Of a DNA stretch of 64,000 nt, positions 9,377 through 18,590 are shown one piece after another. How positions within the stretch are numbered: the first letter of the stretch is position 1; each line of letters starts with the position of its first letter. The notes under the pieces are model-generated. The model had not been told where the DNA came from and searched no databases. It was given only the letters and a program-made list of their open reading frames with translations. The stretch spans positions 59,017 to 123,016 of the forward strand of contig JAIXHQ010000006.1 in the NCBI GenBank assembly GCA_030145715.1, written 5' to 3'. Both the position numbers and the translations under genes were made by a program. Origin of the DNA: Sphingopyxis sp. GTDB taxonomy: Bacteria > Pseudomonadota > Alphaproteobacteria > Sphingomonadales > Sphingomonadaceae.

Positions 9377-10464
9377 CCACGCTCACGTCGACGATTCCGC
9401 GTTTTGAAAACGACGATCTGATCCAGTCGCATCCCGTCCCCACGCTATTGATCGACGGGGGCGGCGTCGTTTTGTTCGTGAACGCCGCGGCCGAACAGCT
9501 TTGCAACGTCAGCCGTTCGGCAATGGTCGGGCGCGTGATTTTCGACGTCATCGAGATGGACCGCAGTTATCGCCAGCGGATGAGCGATGCCGCGACATCG
9601 GCCCTTTTCGCGCATCGCGCCGAAATCTCGCTTGGCGGTCGCAAATCGATTTTCGTCGATATGCAGATGGTGCCTTATGGCCATTGCGGCCACCGCATCC
9701 TCGCGCTCGTCCCGGCGCAGAATGATGCCGAACTGCTGGGCGGCGCGATCGGACGTTCGGGCCGCGCGGCGGGCGCCGCCGCATCGATGCTGGCGCATGA
9801 AATCAAGAATCCGCTGGCGGGGATCAAGGGCGCCGCGCAGCTTTTGGCGCGCAAGACCGACAGCAACGGGGAACGCTTCACCACGCTGATCTGTGCCGAG
9901 GTCGACCGTATCGCCACGCTGATCGACCAGATGGAGCATTTTTCGCGCGGGCTGCCGATCACCTGCGGCCCGATCAACCTGTACCAGCCGATCCATCAGG
10001 CCATGGAAACGGTGCGGGCACGCCAGTTTCCCGGCGTTCGTTTTGTCGAGGATTTCGACCCGTCCCTTCCGCTCGTCCATGGCAATCATGACGCCATGGT
10101 TCAGATATTGCTGAACCTCGTCACCAATGGCTGCGAGGCGCTGGGCGGGCGCGACGATGGCATGGTGCGGCTGACGACGGCCTATCGCCACGGGCTGTCG
10201 ATCGACAATGGCGACGGGCGCGGACGGGTGGCGTTGCCGATCGAGGTTAGCGTCAGCGACAATGGGCCGGGCGTACCCGCCGATATTCGTGGCGACCTGT
10301 TCGATCCGTTCGTCACGACCAAGCGCGAGGGCCGGGGGCTGGGCCTGGCACTGGTTGCAAAGCTGGCGCGCGATATGGGCGGCACGGTCCAGCATATGCG
10401 CGACGGCGAATGGACGCGGTTCCGGGTCCACCTGCCCGTCGCGCAAAATGGACGAGACGCATGA
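9373..10464 (+). CDS. ntrB: nitrogen regulation sensor kinase NtrB
   Basis: 363-residue cytoplasmic histidine kinase. A PAS-like sensor covers about 15-125, the phosphoacceptor H142 lies in [10 protein letters not shown], and the ATPase shows the N-box [10 protein letters not shown] and G-boxes DNGPGVP and GRGLGLAL. No membrane segments. In the family NtrB is controlled by PII and phosphorylates NtrC under nitrogen limitation. The start is a GTG overlapping the dusB stop, and the stop overlaps the ntrC ATG (ATGA), so dusB-ntrB-ntrC form a coupled unit. Confidence 0.95.
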   Translation: MTTLTSTIPRFENDDLIQSHPVPTLLIDGGGVVLFVNAAAEQLCNVSRSAMVGRVIFDVIEMDRSYRQRMSDAATSALFAHRAEISLGGRKSIFVDMQMVPYGHCGHRILALVPAQNDAELLGGAIGRSGRAAGAAASMLAHEIKNPLAGIKGAAQLLARKTDSNGERFTTLICAEVDRIATLIDQMEHFSRGLPITCGPINLYQPIHQAMETVRARQFPGVRFVEDFDPSLPLVHGNHDAMVQILLNLVTNGCEALGGRDDGMVRLTTAYRHGLSIDNGDGRGRVALPIEVSVSDNGPGVPADIRGDLFDPFVTTKREGRGLGLALVAKLARDMGGTVQHMRDGEWTRFRVHLPVAQNGRDA

Positions 10465-11879
10465 CCGAGGGAAAGACGATCCTGCTGGTCGAGGATGATC
10501 CCGCGATCGCGATGATTATCCGCGAGACGCTGGTCGGCGAATGCGGCCGATTTTCCTCGGTCGCCAGCATCGCCGAACGCAATGCCTGGCTGGCGGACAA
10601 CCGGCCCGACCTGATCATCACCGACGTCGTGCTGCCCGACGGGGACGGGATCGATTCGCTGGTCCGGGCCGGTATGGACCCCAATATGCCGGTAATCGTC
10701 CTGTCGGCGCAGAACACGCTGGACACCGCAGTCCGCGCGACGGGGATTGGCAGTTACGACTATCTGCCCAAGCCCTTTGACCTGGACGAACTGACGGCCA
10801 GCGTCCGCGCCGCGCTTCGGCGGCAGCAGGAACCGGCGGCCGCGACGGACCCGGCGCAGGCGGACAGCCATGGCCTGGTCGGTCGCGCGCCCGCGATGCA
10901 GGCGGTCTATCGCACCATCGCGCGATTGGCGTCGAACGACCTGGCGGTGCTGATCCTGGGCGAATCGGGGACGGGCAAGGAAGTCGTCGCGCGCGCGATT
11001 CACGCCACCGGGCTTCGCCGCACAGGGCCGTTCGTGGCGATCAACATGGCGGCGATTCCCCGCGAGCTGATCGAGGCCGAACTTTTCGGGCATGAAAAAG
11101 GCGCCTTTACCGGCGCACACAGCCGCAACGCGGGGCGTTTCGAGCAGGCGGCCGGCGGCACCTTATTCCTCGACGAAATCGGCGACATGCCGCTGGAGGC
11201 GCAGACCCGTTTGCTGCGCGTGTTGCAGAGCAATGAATATTCGACCGTCGGCGGCAACCAAGCGTTGCGCGCCGACGTGCGCGTCATCGCCGCGACGCAC
11301 CGCGACATGCGAACGCTGGTGGCCGAGGGGCGGTTTCGCGAAGATCTGTTCTACCGGCTGAACGTCATCCCGGTGACTTTGCCGCCGCTGCGTGATCGGC
11401 GCAGCGACATCGCGGCGCTGGTCCGCCATTTCGTCGAGGCCGGGCGCGGGTCGGGGCTGCCCGACCGCCAGTTCGCGCCCGCGGCGATGCAGTGGCTGGA
11501 ACGTTATGACTGGCCGGGCAATGTCCGCGAATTGGGCAATGTCGTGCAGCGGCTGGCCGTGCTGTCGCGCGATACCGTCGTCACCGTCCGCGATGTCGAG
11601 ACCGTGCTGCGTGAAAATGGCGATAGTGGCGGCGCGGCGGCGCCGGCCGACCTGATCGCGCGGGCCGTGGACGATTGGGCGCGCGAACAAATGGCCGATA
11701 CGGCGTGCGAGGGTGAGATACACAGCCAGTTGGAGGCGATCGTCGAGGCGGCGCTGTTCCGCCGTGTCTTGCGCGATGTTCGCGGAAACCAGTTAGAAGC
11801 CGCCCGCCGTCTGGGCATCAATCGCAACACGCTTCGCAAGCGTTTGGGGCAACTCGACATCGATCCGACCCAGCCCTGA
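10461..11879 (+). CDS. ntrC: nitrogen response regulator NtrC (sigma-54 activator)
   Basis: 472 residues: receiver with phospho-acceptor D55 and K103, AAA+ sigma-54 interaction domain with Walker A GESGTGKE (167-174) and an intact GAFTGA loop (214-219), and a Fis-type helix-turn-helix ending in ARRLGINRNTLRKRL. It activates nitrogen assimilation genes when phosphorylated by NtrB. The ATG overlapping the ntrB stop was chosen over an in-frame ATG 17 codons upstream inside ntrB because the receiver begins immediately after it. The intact GAFTGA contrasts with the paralogue NtrX nearby. Confidence 0.96.
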   Translation: MTEGKTILLVEDDPAIAMIIRETLVGECGRFSSVASIAERNAWLADNRPDLIITDVVLPDGDGIDSLVRAGMDPNMPVIVLSAQNTLDTAVRATGIGSYDYLPKPFDLDELTASVRAALRRQQEPAAATDPAQADSHGLVGRAPAMQAVYRTIARLASNDLAVLILGESGTGKEVVARAIHATGLRRTGPFVAINMAAIPRELIEAELFGHEKGAFTGAHSRNAGRFEQAAGGTLFLDEIGDMPLEAQTRLLRVLQSNEYSTVGGNQALRADVRVIAATHRDMRTLVAEGRFREDLFYRLNVIPVTLPPLRDRRSDIAALVRHFVEAGRGSGLPDRQFAPAAMQWLERYDWPGNVRELGNVVQRLAVLSRDTVVTVRDVETVLRENGDSGGAAAPADLIARAVDDWAREQMADTACEGEIHSQLEAIVEAALFRRVLRDVRGNQLEAARRLGINRNTLRKRLGQLDIDPTQP

Positions 11880-11971
11880 CGTCTGGCGCAACCGCAAAAT
11901 CGGTTCGATTGATCGACGTCGACGCAGTTTGTGTGTTTTCTATGCAACAGGATTGTCGTAACGAAGCCACA

Positions 11972-14263
11972 ATGGCGCAATCCGCTCCTCTGGCTTTCGA
12001 GGCCGATTCTGTCGATCAGGAAGCGCGTTCGGGCTTCTGGCGGTTCGCGGCGCCGGAATATTATACGCTGGCCGTCATCATCAGCGTCGGGATCGCGACC
12101 TATATCTTTGTCACCGGCGATGCGCAGAGTGAGCGACTGCTGACCCCGGCGCTGGTCGCGACGATCATGATCGTCAACCTGATGCCGGCGATGGCGCTGA
12201 TCGTGCTGATCGGCAGCCGCATCGCGCGCGCGCGCGCGGTCCGCTCTATGGCGGGCGGCAGCGGACGGCTGCACGTCCGGCTGGTGGCACTTTTTTCGCT
12301 GATTGCCGCGGCGCCGACCTTGCTGGTCGTGATATTCGCTTCGCTGCTGTTCCAGTTTGGCGTCGATTTCTGGTTTTCGCCCAGTTCGCGCGGCATGTTC
12401 GAAAATGCGGCGGGACTTGCCGAGGGCTATTATCAGGAAAATCAACGCGAGGTCGGTGCCAATACGGCGAAAATGGCCGAAGATCTGGGCGATCTGCTGA
12501 CGCGGATGCGGATCGACGACCCCGACTTCTCCAACTATTATTTTCAGCAGGTTGTCGTTCGAAGTTTGAACGAATCGGCGATCATCGAGATTGGCAAGGA
12601 TGGTATCGCGCGCACCGCGGCCGCTGTCAGTCCCGACGATCGCGTGGCAGAGACGCGGCTGTCGCCGACGATGGTAAGCCGTCTCGATGCCGGCGAAGAG
12701 GTCGTCGTCGTCCGCCAGCCCGGACGGATCGAGGCAGCCACCCGTTTGCCGGGAACACAGCGGGCCTATGTCTATGCTTCCAGGGATTTCAACGTTCAGG
12801 GATTTCAGCAGTCGGTTCGCGCCGGGACCGTCCTTGCCGATTATAACGCCCTGTTCGAACGGTCGCAGCAGTTACAGCTCCAGTTCAACGGCGCGCTTTA
12901 TCTGGGGTCGCTGCTGTTGCTCGCGCTTGCGGTGATCGCCGCGATCCTGGTCGCGGACCGTATCGTCCGGCCGTTGGGAACGCTGATCGGTGCGACGCGG
13001 ACGGCGGCGGGCGGCGACTTGTCGGTGCGCGTGACGCCGCCGGCGCGCGACGATGAAATATCGGTGCTGACCCGCGCTTTCAACCGCATGACCGAGCAGT
13101 TGGAGGGGCAGACCGGCGCGCTGGTCAATGTCAACGAGCAGTTGGAGGCGCGGCGCAGCCTGATCGAAGCGGTGCTGAGCGGCGTGTCGTCGGCGGTCGT
13201 GTCGGTCGATGCCGACCGCAATATCCTGCTCGCCAATGCGGCGGCGGAGCGGCTGATGGGGCAATCGGCGGAAAGCCTGACCGGTCGGCCGCTCGCCGAC
13301 GTTGCGCCCGAACTCGCGCGGCTGCTGGCCGGCGACGAGCGCGAAGCCATCGTCCAACTCGCGCGCCCCGATGCCGAGCCCGCAACCCTTGCAGCCAAGG
13401 CGGTGGCGCAAGGCGACGGCTTTGTGCTCAGTTTCGAGGACATCACCCAGCAATTGCTCGACCAGCGGCGCGCCGCCTGGTCCGACGTCGCGCGGCGGAT
13501 CGCGCATGAGATCAAGAATCCGCTGACCCCGATCCAGCTCGCCGCCGAACGGCTGCAACGGCGATTTGGCGACAAGGTCGAGGGCGATCAGGCGACGTTC
13601 CGCAAACTGACCGATACGGTCATCCGCCAGGTCCACGACATGCGCCGCATGGTCGATGAATTTTCCAGCTTTGCGCGGATGCCCAAACCGACGTTCGGGG
13701 TCGAGGATGTCCGCGACATCCTGCGTCAGGCGGTGTTCCTGTTTGAAGTCGCCAAACCCGACATCGTCTTTGCCATCGCAACCGCGGACGAGATCGAGCC
13801 GCTTGTCTGCGACCGTCGGCTGTTGTCCCAGGCGCTGACGAACATCGTCAAAAATGCCGTCGAAGCGATTGAAGAGAAATATAAAAATGCTCAAGACTTG
13901 ATAGTCGGCCGGATCGATGCGAGCCTGTCGATCGGGAGTAATGGCGAAATGCTAATCCGCGTCGTCGACGACGGGATCGGGCTTCCCGAAGCGCGCGAGG
14001 CGATTGCCGAACCCTATATGACGACGCGACAGGGCGGGACCGGCCTGGGCCTGGCGATCGTCAAGAAGATCGTCGAGCAACATTATGGCGAACTGGAATT
14101 TTCCGACAACCCGGCAGGGCAGGGAACGTGCGTCACCCTGACATTATACCCCAACCGTTTGCGACCGCTGGTCGGCAAGGGCGGGGAAGGCGGCACCGGT
14201 CATGGCGAAACGGTGCCCGGCCGAGTGCGGAACCGGCAGGATAGAGAAGATTATGGCGCTTGA
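11972..14263 (+). CDS. ntrY: membrane sensor histidine kinase NtrY
   Basis: About 763 residues with four hydrophobic segments (about 31-49, 58-80, 105-127, 305-325), an extracytoplasmic loop between the third and fourth, a HAMP linker after the fourth, a PAS domain, phosphoacceptor His in [15 protein letters not shown] and an ATPase with NIVKNAVEAIEE and GGTGLGLAIVKK. It partners NtrX in nitrogen and redox/envelope regulation in alphaproteobacteria. The start is uncertain: in-frame ATG 30 bases and TTG 63 bases upstream are possible, and none has a strong ribosome site. The 3' end overlaps ntrX by 11 bp. Confidence 0.93.
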   Translation: MAQSAPLAFEADSVDQEARSGFWRFAAPEYYTLAVIISVGIATYIFVTGDAQSERLLTPALVATIMIVNLMPAMALIVLIGSRIARARAVRSMAGGSGRLHVRLVALFSLIAAAPTLLVVIFASLLFQFGVDFWFSPSSRGMFENAAGLAEGYYQENQREVGANTAKMAEDLGDLLTRMRIDDPDFSNYYFQQVVVRSLNESAIIEIGKDGIARTAAAVSPDDRVAETRLSPTMVSRLDAGEEVVVVRQPGRIEAATRLPGTQRAYVYASRDFNVQGFQQSVRAGTVLADYNALFERSQQLQLQFNGALYLGSLLLLALAVIAAILVADRIVRPLGTLIGATRTAAGGDLSVRVTPPARDDEISVLTRAFNRMTEQLEGQTGALVNVNEQLEARRSLIEAVLSGVSSAVVSVDADRNILLANAAAERLMGQSAESLTGRPLADVAPELARLLAGDEREAIVQLARPDAEPATLAAKAVAQGDGFVLSFEDITQQLLDQRRAAWSDVARRIAHEIKNPLTPIQLAAERLQRRFGDKVEGDQATFRKLTDTVIRQVHDMRRMVDEFSSFARMPKPTFGVEDVRDILRQAVFLFEVAKPDIVFAIATADEIEPLVCDRRLLSQALTNIVKNAVEAIEEKYKNAQDLIVGRIDASLSIGSNGEMLIRVVDDGIGLPEAREAIAEPYMTTRQGGTGLGLAIVKKIVEQHYGELEFSDNPAGQGTCVTLTLYPNRLRPLVGKGGEGGTGHGETVPGRVRNRQDREDYGA

Positions 14264-15632
14264 TATTCTGATAGTCGACGACGAGCGCGACATTTGCGAT
14301 CTCGTCGCGGGCGTGATGGAGGATGAAGGGTATGAGGCGCGCACCGCCTTCGACAGCGACTCCGCGCTGGAAGCCATCCGCCAGCGCCGTCCTTCGCTGG
14401 CGCTGATCGACGTCTGGTTGCAGGGATCGCGGCTCGACGGGCTGGGGCTGGTCGAAGCGATCAAGGCGTTCGACCCGACGCTGCCGATCATCGTCATTTC
14501 AGGGCACGGCGGGCTCGACACCGCGGTGGCCGCGATTCGCCGCGGGGCGTTCGACTTCATCGAAAAGCCGTTCGAAGCGTCGCGCCTGCTCCATCTGGTC
14601 GAACGCGCGACCGAGAATGAGCGGCTGAAATTCGAATATGAGCAATTGCGCGAAAAGGCCGGACCCTCGGATGAACTGACGGGCACCAGCGCGGCGATCA
14701 ACAATGTCCGGGCGACGCTGAAGCGCGTGGCGGGAACGGGCAGCCGCGTTCTGATTACCGGTGCGCCGGGGGTAGGAAAAGAGGTCGCTGCGCGTGTTCT
14801 GCATGGTTGGAGCGGCCGCCAGACCGCACCATTCCGCGTCATTTCATCGGCGCGGATGGACCCTGAAACGGTCGAGACCGAATTATTCGGTTCCGAAGCA
14901 GAGGACGGATCGATCCGCGCCGGCCTGCTCGAACAGGCGCATGGCGGCACGCTGTTCCTCGACGAAGTCGCCGACATGCCGCTGACGACGCAGGGCAAGA
15001 TATTGCGCGTCCTGACCGACCAGAGTTTTACCCGCGTCGGCGGACGGACGATGATCCGCGTCGATGTTCGCATCATATCGGGGTCCGCGCGCGACCTTGT
15101 CACCGAGATTGCCGAAAGCAGGTTTCGCGAAGACCTTTATTACCGGCTTAATGTCGTGCCGGTGCATATTCCGCCGCTGCGCGAACGGCGCGACGACATC
15201 GCCGGCCTGTGCGACCATTATGTGCGCCGCTACGCCGCCGATCGGCATGTCCCGCCGCCCGAAATCAGTTCGGAGGCGATGGCCGCGTTGCAGGCGCATG
15301 AATGGCCGGGCAATGTACGCGAACTGCGCAATGTCATCGAGCGCGTGATGATCCTGGCGCCGAGCGATCGGCTGTCGCGAATCGATGCCGATATGCTGCC
15401 CGCCGAACTGGTCCGTGGCGGTGCCGACATCCTGCCCAATTCGGAATCGATCACAGCCATCCCGTTGAAAGAAGCACGCGAAAATTTTGAGCGCGAATAT
15501 CTGCGCATCCAGATCAACCGCTTTTCGGGCAATATATCGCGCACCGCGACCTTCATCGGGATGGAGCGTTCGGCATTGCACCGCAAACTGAAACTTTTGG
15601 GTCTTACGGAGAGTTCGGACGACGAGGGATAG
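14253..15632 (+). CDS. ntrX: response regulator NtrX (AAA+ without GAFTGA loop)
   Basis: 459 residues: receiver with D53 and K105, an AAA+ domain with Walker A GAPGVGKE (170-177) and Walker B LFLDE (234-238), and a Fis-type C-terminus (IGMERSALHRKLKLLGL). The segment after ELFG (210-213), where NtrC has GAFTGA, reads SEAEDGSIRAG and has no such loop, as known for alphaproteobacterial NtrX, so contact with sigma-54 in the classical way is unlikely. The start at MALDILIVDDE overlaps the ntrY end, indicating coupled translation. It is followed by hfq after about 120 bp. Confidence 0.95.
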   Translation: MALDILIVDDERDICDLVAGVMEDEGYEARTAFDSDSALEAIRQRRPSLALIDVWLQGSRLDGLGLVEAIKAFDPTLPIIVISGHGGLDTAVAAIRRGAFDFIEKPFEASRLLHLVERATENERLKFEYEQLREKAGPSDELTGTSAAINNVRATLKRVAGTGSRVLITGAPGVGKEVAARVLHGWSGRQTAPFRVISSARMDPETVETELFGSEAEDGSIRAGLLEQAHGGTLFLDEVADMPLTTQGKILRVLTDQSFTRVGGRTMIRVDVRIISGSARDLVTEIAESRFREDLYYRLNVVPVHIPPLRERRDDIAGLCDHYVRRYAADRHVPPPEISSEAMAALQAHEWPGNVRELRNVIERVMILAPSDRLSRIDADMLPAELVRGGADILPNSESITAIPLKEARENFEREYLRIQINRFSGNISRTATFIGMERSALHRKLKLLGLTESSDDEG

Positions 15633-15751
15633 CGGCTTTGCGCTAGACCTGCCGAGGGCTTTGCCGCATAGTGGCAAGGCAAAGAAGCTCAAAGATGCCG
15701 GGGCTACCGGTTATCGAAACGCGGCTATGCCGCCAAGAACAGGAGGCCAAT

Positions 15752-16252
15752 GTGTCCGATAAGAATCAGAATCTCCAAGATATTTTCCTCAACGCACTCC
15801 GCCGCAGCAAAACCCCGGTGACCATGTTCCTGGTCAAGGGGGTCAAGTTGCAGGGCATCATCACCTGGTTCGACAATTTCTCGTTGCTGCTGCGCCGCGA
15901 CGGGCAGTCGCAGCTTGTCTATAAGCATGCGATTTCGACCGTCATGCCCTCGCACGACTTTGATCTGTCGCTGCTGGGCGACAATCTGCGCGATGCGCCC
16001 GCCGGCAAGGGCAAGGCGTTGCAGGACGTGTTCCTGAACGCGGTTCGCCGGTCGGACGAATCGGTGACGATGTTCCTCGTCAACGGCGTGATGCTGCAGG
16101 GCGACATCGTCGCATTCGACCTGTTCTGTATGTTGCTTGAGCGCGAACGGCAGGTGCAACTGGTCTATAAGCACGCGATTTCAACGGTTCAGCCGAACGG
16201 GCCGATCAACCTGACCGACAGCGAGCCGGACAGCGAAGCGGACAACGCCTGA
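15752..16252 (+). CDS. hfq: RNA chaperone Hfq with two fused Hfq domains, GTG start
   Basis: 166 residues containing two complete Sm-like Hfq units: residues 8-68 and 90-150, each starting LQD(I/V)FLNA(L/V)RRS and ending with the Sm2 signature [10 protein letters not shown]. They are joined by an acidic/Gly linker of about 20 residues and followed by an acidic tail. Canonical Hfq has one such unit and forms hexamers, so a fused protein would presumably make a trimer of tandems. The start is GTG with a perfect AGGAGG five bases upstream; an overlapping ATG is out of frame. hflX follows directly. Confidence 0.95.
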   Translation: MSDKNQNLQDIFLNALRRSKTPVTMFLVKGVKLQGIITWFDNFSLLLRRDGQSQLVYKHAISTVMPSHDFDLSLLGDNLRDAPAGKGKALQDVFLNAVRRSDESVTMFLVNGVMLQGDIVAFDLFCMLLERERQVQLVYKHAISTVQPNGPINLTDSEPDSEADNA

Positions 16253-16302
16253 TCGACCCGATTATCGACAGTCAGGACGAGGTAAGCCGCGGCGCCGCCG
16301 CG

Positions 16303-17601
16303 TTGATCGTCGTGCCCGAATGGCACAGCCAGCGGCTGGCGCGCGATATGGACGCGCGCGCCGAGGAAGCGAAAGGCCTTGCCCTGGCGATCGGGCTGGA
16401 GGTGGTGGCGGTTCACACGCTGCGACTGCGTCAGACGCGCGCCGCGACGCTGATCGGGGTTGGGCAGATTGAGGCCATCACGCCCGACATTGCGGCGCAT
16501 GGCGTTCAACTGGTGGTCGTCGACGCGGCGCTCAGCGCGATTCAGCAGCGCAATCTGGAAACCGCTTTCGGTACGAAGGTGATCGACCGGACCGGCCTGA
16601 TCCTCGAAATCTTTGGCGAACGCGCGGCGACGGCGGAGGGGCGCCTTCAGGTCGAGCTGGCGCATCTGGATTATCAGGCGGGACGGCTGGTTCGCAGTTG
16701 GACCCACCTTGAACGCCAGCGGGGTGGTTTCGGGTTTCTCGGCGGGCCGGGCGAAACGCAGATCGAGGCCGACCGGCGGATGATCCGCAACCGCATGGCG
16801 CGCATCCGGCGCCAGTTGGAGGATGCCAGGCGAACCCGCCAGCTCCAGCGGGCCAAGCGTCAGCGCGCGCCATGGCCAGTCGTCGCGCTGGTCGGCTATA
16901 CCAACGCCGGAAAGTCAACTTTCTTCAACAGGTTGACGGGAAGTGACGTCATGGCGGAAGATATGCTTTTCGCCACGCTCGATCCCACGATGCGCGAAAT
17001 CCGCCTACCCGGCATCGACAAGGCCATTTTGTCGGACACGGTGGGATTTGTATCGGACCTGCCGACGGAACTGGTCGCGGCCTTTCGCGCGACGCTCGAA
17101 GAAGTCACCACTGCGGACCTGATCGTTCACGTCCGTGACATCGCCCATAGCGACAGCGAGGCGCAATATGACGATGTGCGCGCGATCCTCGATTCATTGG
17201 GGATCGGCACCGTGCAGGACAGAGGGGAGGGCGATGACGCCATGGTCATCCCGCAGATCGAGATATGGAACAAGATCGACACCGCCGACGCGGAGACGCG
17301 CAGCGCGATCGAGGATATGGCGATGCGGCGTCCGGACGTCGCCGTCATATCGGCGGTCACGGGTGAAGGTGTCGAAGCGGCGCGGCTTCTTATGGCGTCG
17401 CAGCTTACGGCGCTGCACAAGGTGCGCCGGATATATCTGACTTATGCCCAGGGCGAAGCGGCGGCGTGGCTCCATGCGCGGGGTGAAGTGATGGCGGACG
17501 AACCGAAGGGCGAGGGGCATATCTTGACCGTCCGGCTCGATCCCGCGGATAGCGCACGGTTCGATCGCCTGTGGCCCGCTACCGACGTTCCGACGCTTTG
17601 A
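16303..17601 (+). CDS. hflX: ribosome-associated GTPase HflX (start uncertain)
   Basis: At least 432 residues. HflX splits stalled or stressed ribosomes. The N-terminal HflX domain is followed by the glycine-rich linker FGFLGGPGETQIEADRR and a GTPase with G1 GYTNAGKST, G3 DTVGF and G4 NKID. The first conventional start is TTG here, but the frame stays open upstream and RGAAALIVVPEW already looks like conserved sequence. The only other candidate is CTG overlapping the hfq stop (16249), giving about 450 residues; no in-frame ATG/GTG/TTG lies between. The 3' end overlaps the convergent mazG by 23 bp. Confidence 0.9.
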   Translation: MIVVPEWHSQRLARDMDARAEEAKGLALAIGLEVVAVHTLRLRQTRAATLIGVGQIEAITPDIAAHGVQLVVVDAALSAIQQRNLETAFGTKVIDRTGLILEIFGERAATAEGRLQVELAHLDYQAGRLVRSWTHLERQRGGFGFLGGPGETQIEADRRMIRNRMARIRRQLEDARRTRQLQRAKRQRAPWPVVALVGYTNAGKSTFFNRLTGSDVMAEDMLFATLDPTMREIRLPGIDKAILSDTVGFVSDLPTELVAAFRATLEEVTTADLIVHVRDIAHSDSEAQYDDVRAILDSLGIGTVQDRGEGDDAMVIPQIEIWNKIDTADAETRSAIEDMAMRRPDVAVISAVTGEGVEAARLLMASQLTALHKVRRIYLTYAQGEAAAWLHARGEVMADEPKGEGHILTVRLDPADSARFDRLWPATDVPTL

Positions 17602-18361
17602 CCGCCAGCCAATACGCTTCCTGCGCATCGAGTGACAGGCCCGAAAGACTTCCTCCGGCCCGATCTTCCATCGCGGCGAAGCGGCGGGCGAACTTGCCGT
17701 TTGCATCACGAAGCGCAACTTCGGCGTCCACGCCGAGATGGCGGGCATAGTTCACGACGGCAAAGAGCAGGTCGCCGATTTCCTCATGGCGTTCGGCATC
17801 GCTGGACGCTTCCGCCACTTCGACAAGTTCTTCGTCGACCTTATCGCGCGACCCATCGATGTTAGGCCAGTCGAAACCGACGCGCGCGGCACGGCCTTGC
17901 AGCTTTTGCGCGCGCAGAAGCGCCGGCAGCGACAATGCGACGCCGGCCAACGCGCCCATCGGCCCATCGGCGGCATCGTTACGCTCGGCTTCCTTGATCG
18001 CTTCCCACTGTCGGACGACATCGCGGGCGGCATTTCCGTCGCCAAAGATATGCGGATGGCGGCGCTCCATCTTGTCGCTGACGGCATTGGCAACGTCGTC
18101 GAACCCGAACAGGCCTTGGTCGGTCGCGATCTGGCTGTGAAAGACGATCTGGAGCAGCAGATCGCCGAGTTCGTCACAAATGGCGGACGCGTCACCGCCG
18201 TCGATCGCGTCGGACACCTCATAGGCTTCCTCGATCGTATAGGGCGCGATCGTCGAGAAATCCTGCGCCAGATCCCATTCGCAGCCGCCATCGGGGTCAC
18301 GCAATCGCGCCATGATGGCGAGCAGGCGATCGATAGGGGCCAGTGGTGCGCCAGACGACAT
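17579..18361 (-). CDS. mazG: nucleoside triphosphate pyrophosphohydrolase MazG
   Basis: 260-residue two-domain MazG that hydrolyses NTPs and dNTPs to monophosphates, cleaning aberrant nucleotides. The first domain shows the metal site YTIEEAYEVSDAI and CDELGDLLLQIVFH (the E-x-x-E...E-x-x-D pattern); the second shows KVDEELVEVAEA and EEIGDLLFAVVNYARHL. The upstream region is unusually AT-rich and contains a perfect 14-bp palindrome. It ends head-on with hflX with overlapping coding ends. It is the last gene of the minus-strand run that begins at mltB, though it may have its own promoter. Confidence 0.95.
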   Translation of the reverse strand: MSSGAPLAPIDRLLAIMARLRDPDGGCEWDLAQDFSTIAPYTIEEAYEVSDAIDGGDASAICDELGDLLLQIVFHSQIATDQGLFGFDDVANAVSDKMERRHPHIFGDGNAARDVVRQWEAIKEAERNDAADGPMGALAGVALSLPALLRAQKLQGRAARVGFDWPNIDGSRDKVDEELVEVAEASSDAERHEEIGDLLFAVVNYARHLGVDAEVALRDANGKFARRFAAMEDRAGGSLSGLSLDAQEAYWLAVKASERR

Positions 18362-18372
18362 ATACTTATCCG

Positions 18373-18386
18373 ATAATATATATTAT
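18373..18386. promoter_or_regulatory. perfect 14-bp AT palindrome upstream of mazG
   Basis: ATAATATATATTAT sits 12-25 bases before the mazG ATG in an otherwise GC-rich genome. It could contain the mazG -10 region or an operator. This is seen directly; function is inference. Confidence 0.4.
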
Positions 18387-18413
18387 GTTAAATGAAGCCA
18401 CTGGGTAGGCAGG

Positions 18414-18590
18414 TCATGTGACGATTTGCCAGGCGCGAATGATGATGAACATCAATCCGAATATGGCGATCCAGGCCAATGCCATCTTGGCCCAGTCCAT
18501 CATCGGCCGTCGCCGCACGACGAGCGAACTGATCACCAGCGCAAAGGCACCCGCAAACCATAACAGCTGCGCCCCGGTTTCTGCATTCAT
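18414..18590 (-). CDS. small inner-membrane protein, 58 residues
   Basis: A short frame encoding 58 residues: N-terminal MNAETGAQLLW, a first hydrophobic segment (about 8-25), a basic turn VVRRRP (24-29), a second hydrophobic segment (about 36-53), ending RAWQIVT. The positive charges in the loop predict both ends outside the cytoplasm. Its ATG overlaps the stop of the metallo-hydrolase gene (ATGA), so it is translationally coupled and very probably real. No family is recognised; such small proteins often accompany this hydrolase in sphingomonads, which is a memory-based impression. Confidence 0.72.
   Translation of the reverse strand: MNAETGAQLLWFAGAFALVISSLVVRRRPMMDWAKMALAWIAIFGLMFIIIRAWQIVT

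Noticed and set aside
12872..13894. 340-codon minus-strand frame inside ntrY
   Set aside because: It lies wholly opposite conserved kinase motifs and has a low-complexity Arg/Gln/Asp composition, so it is not a gene.
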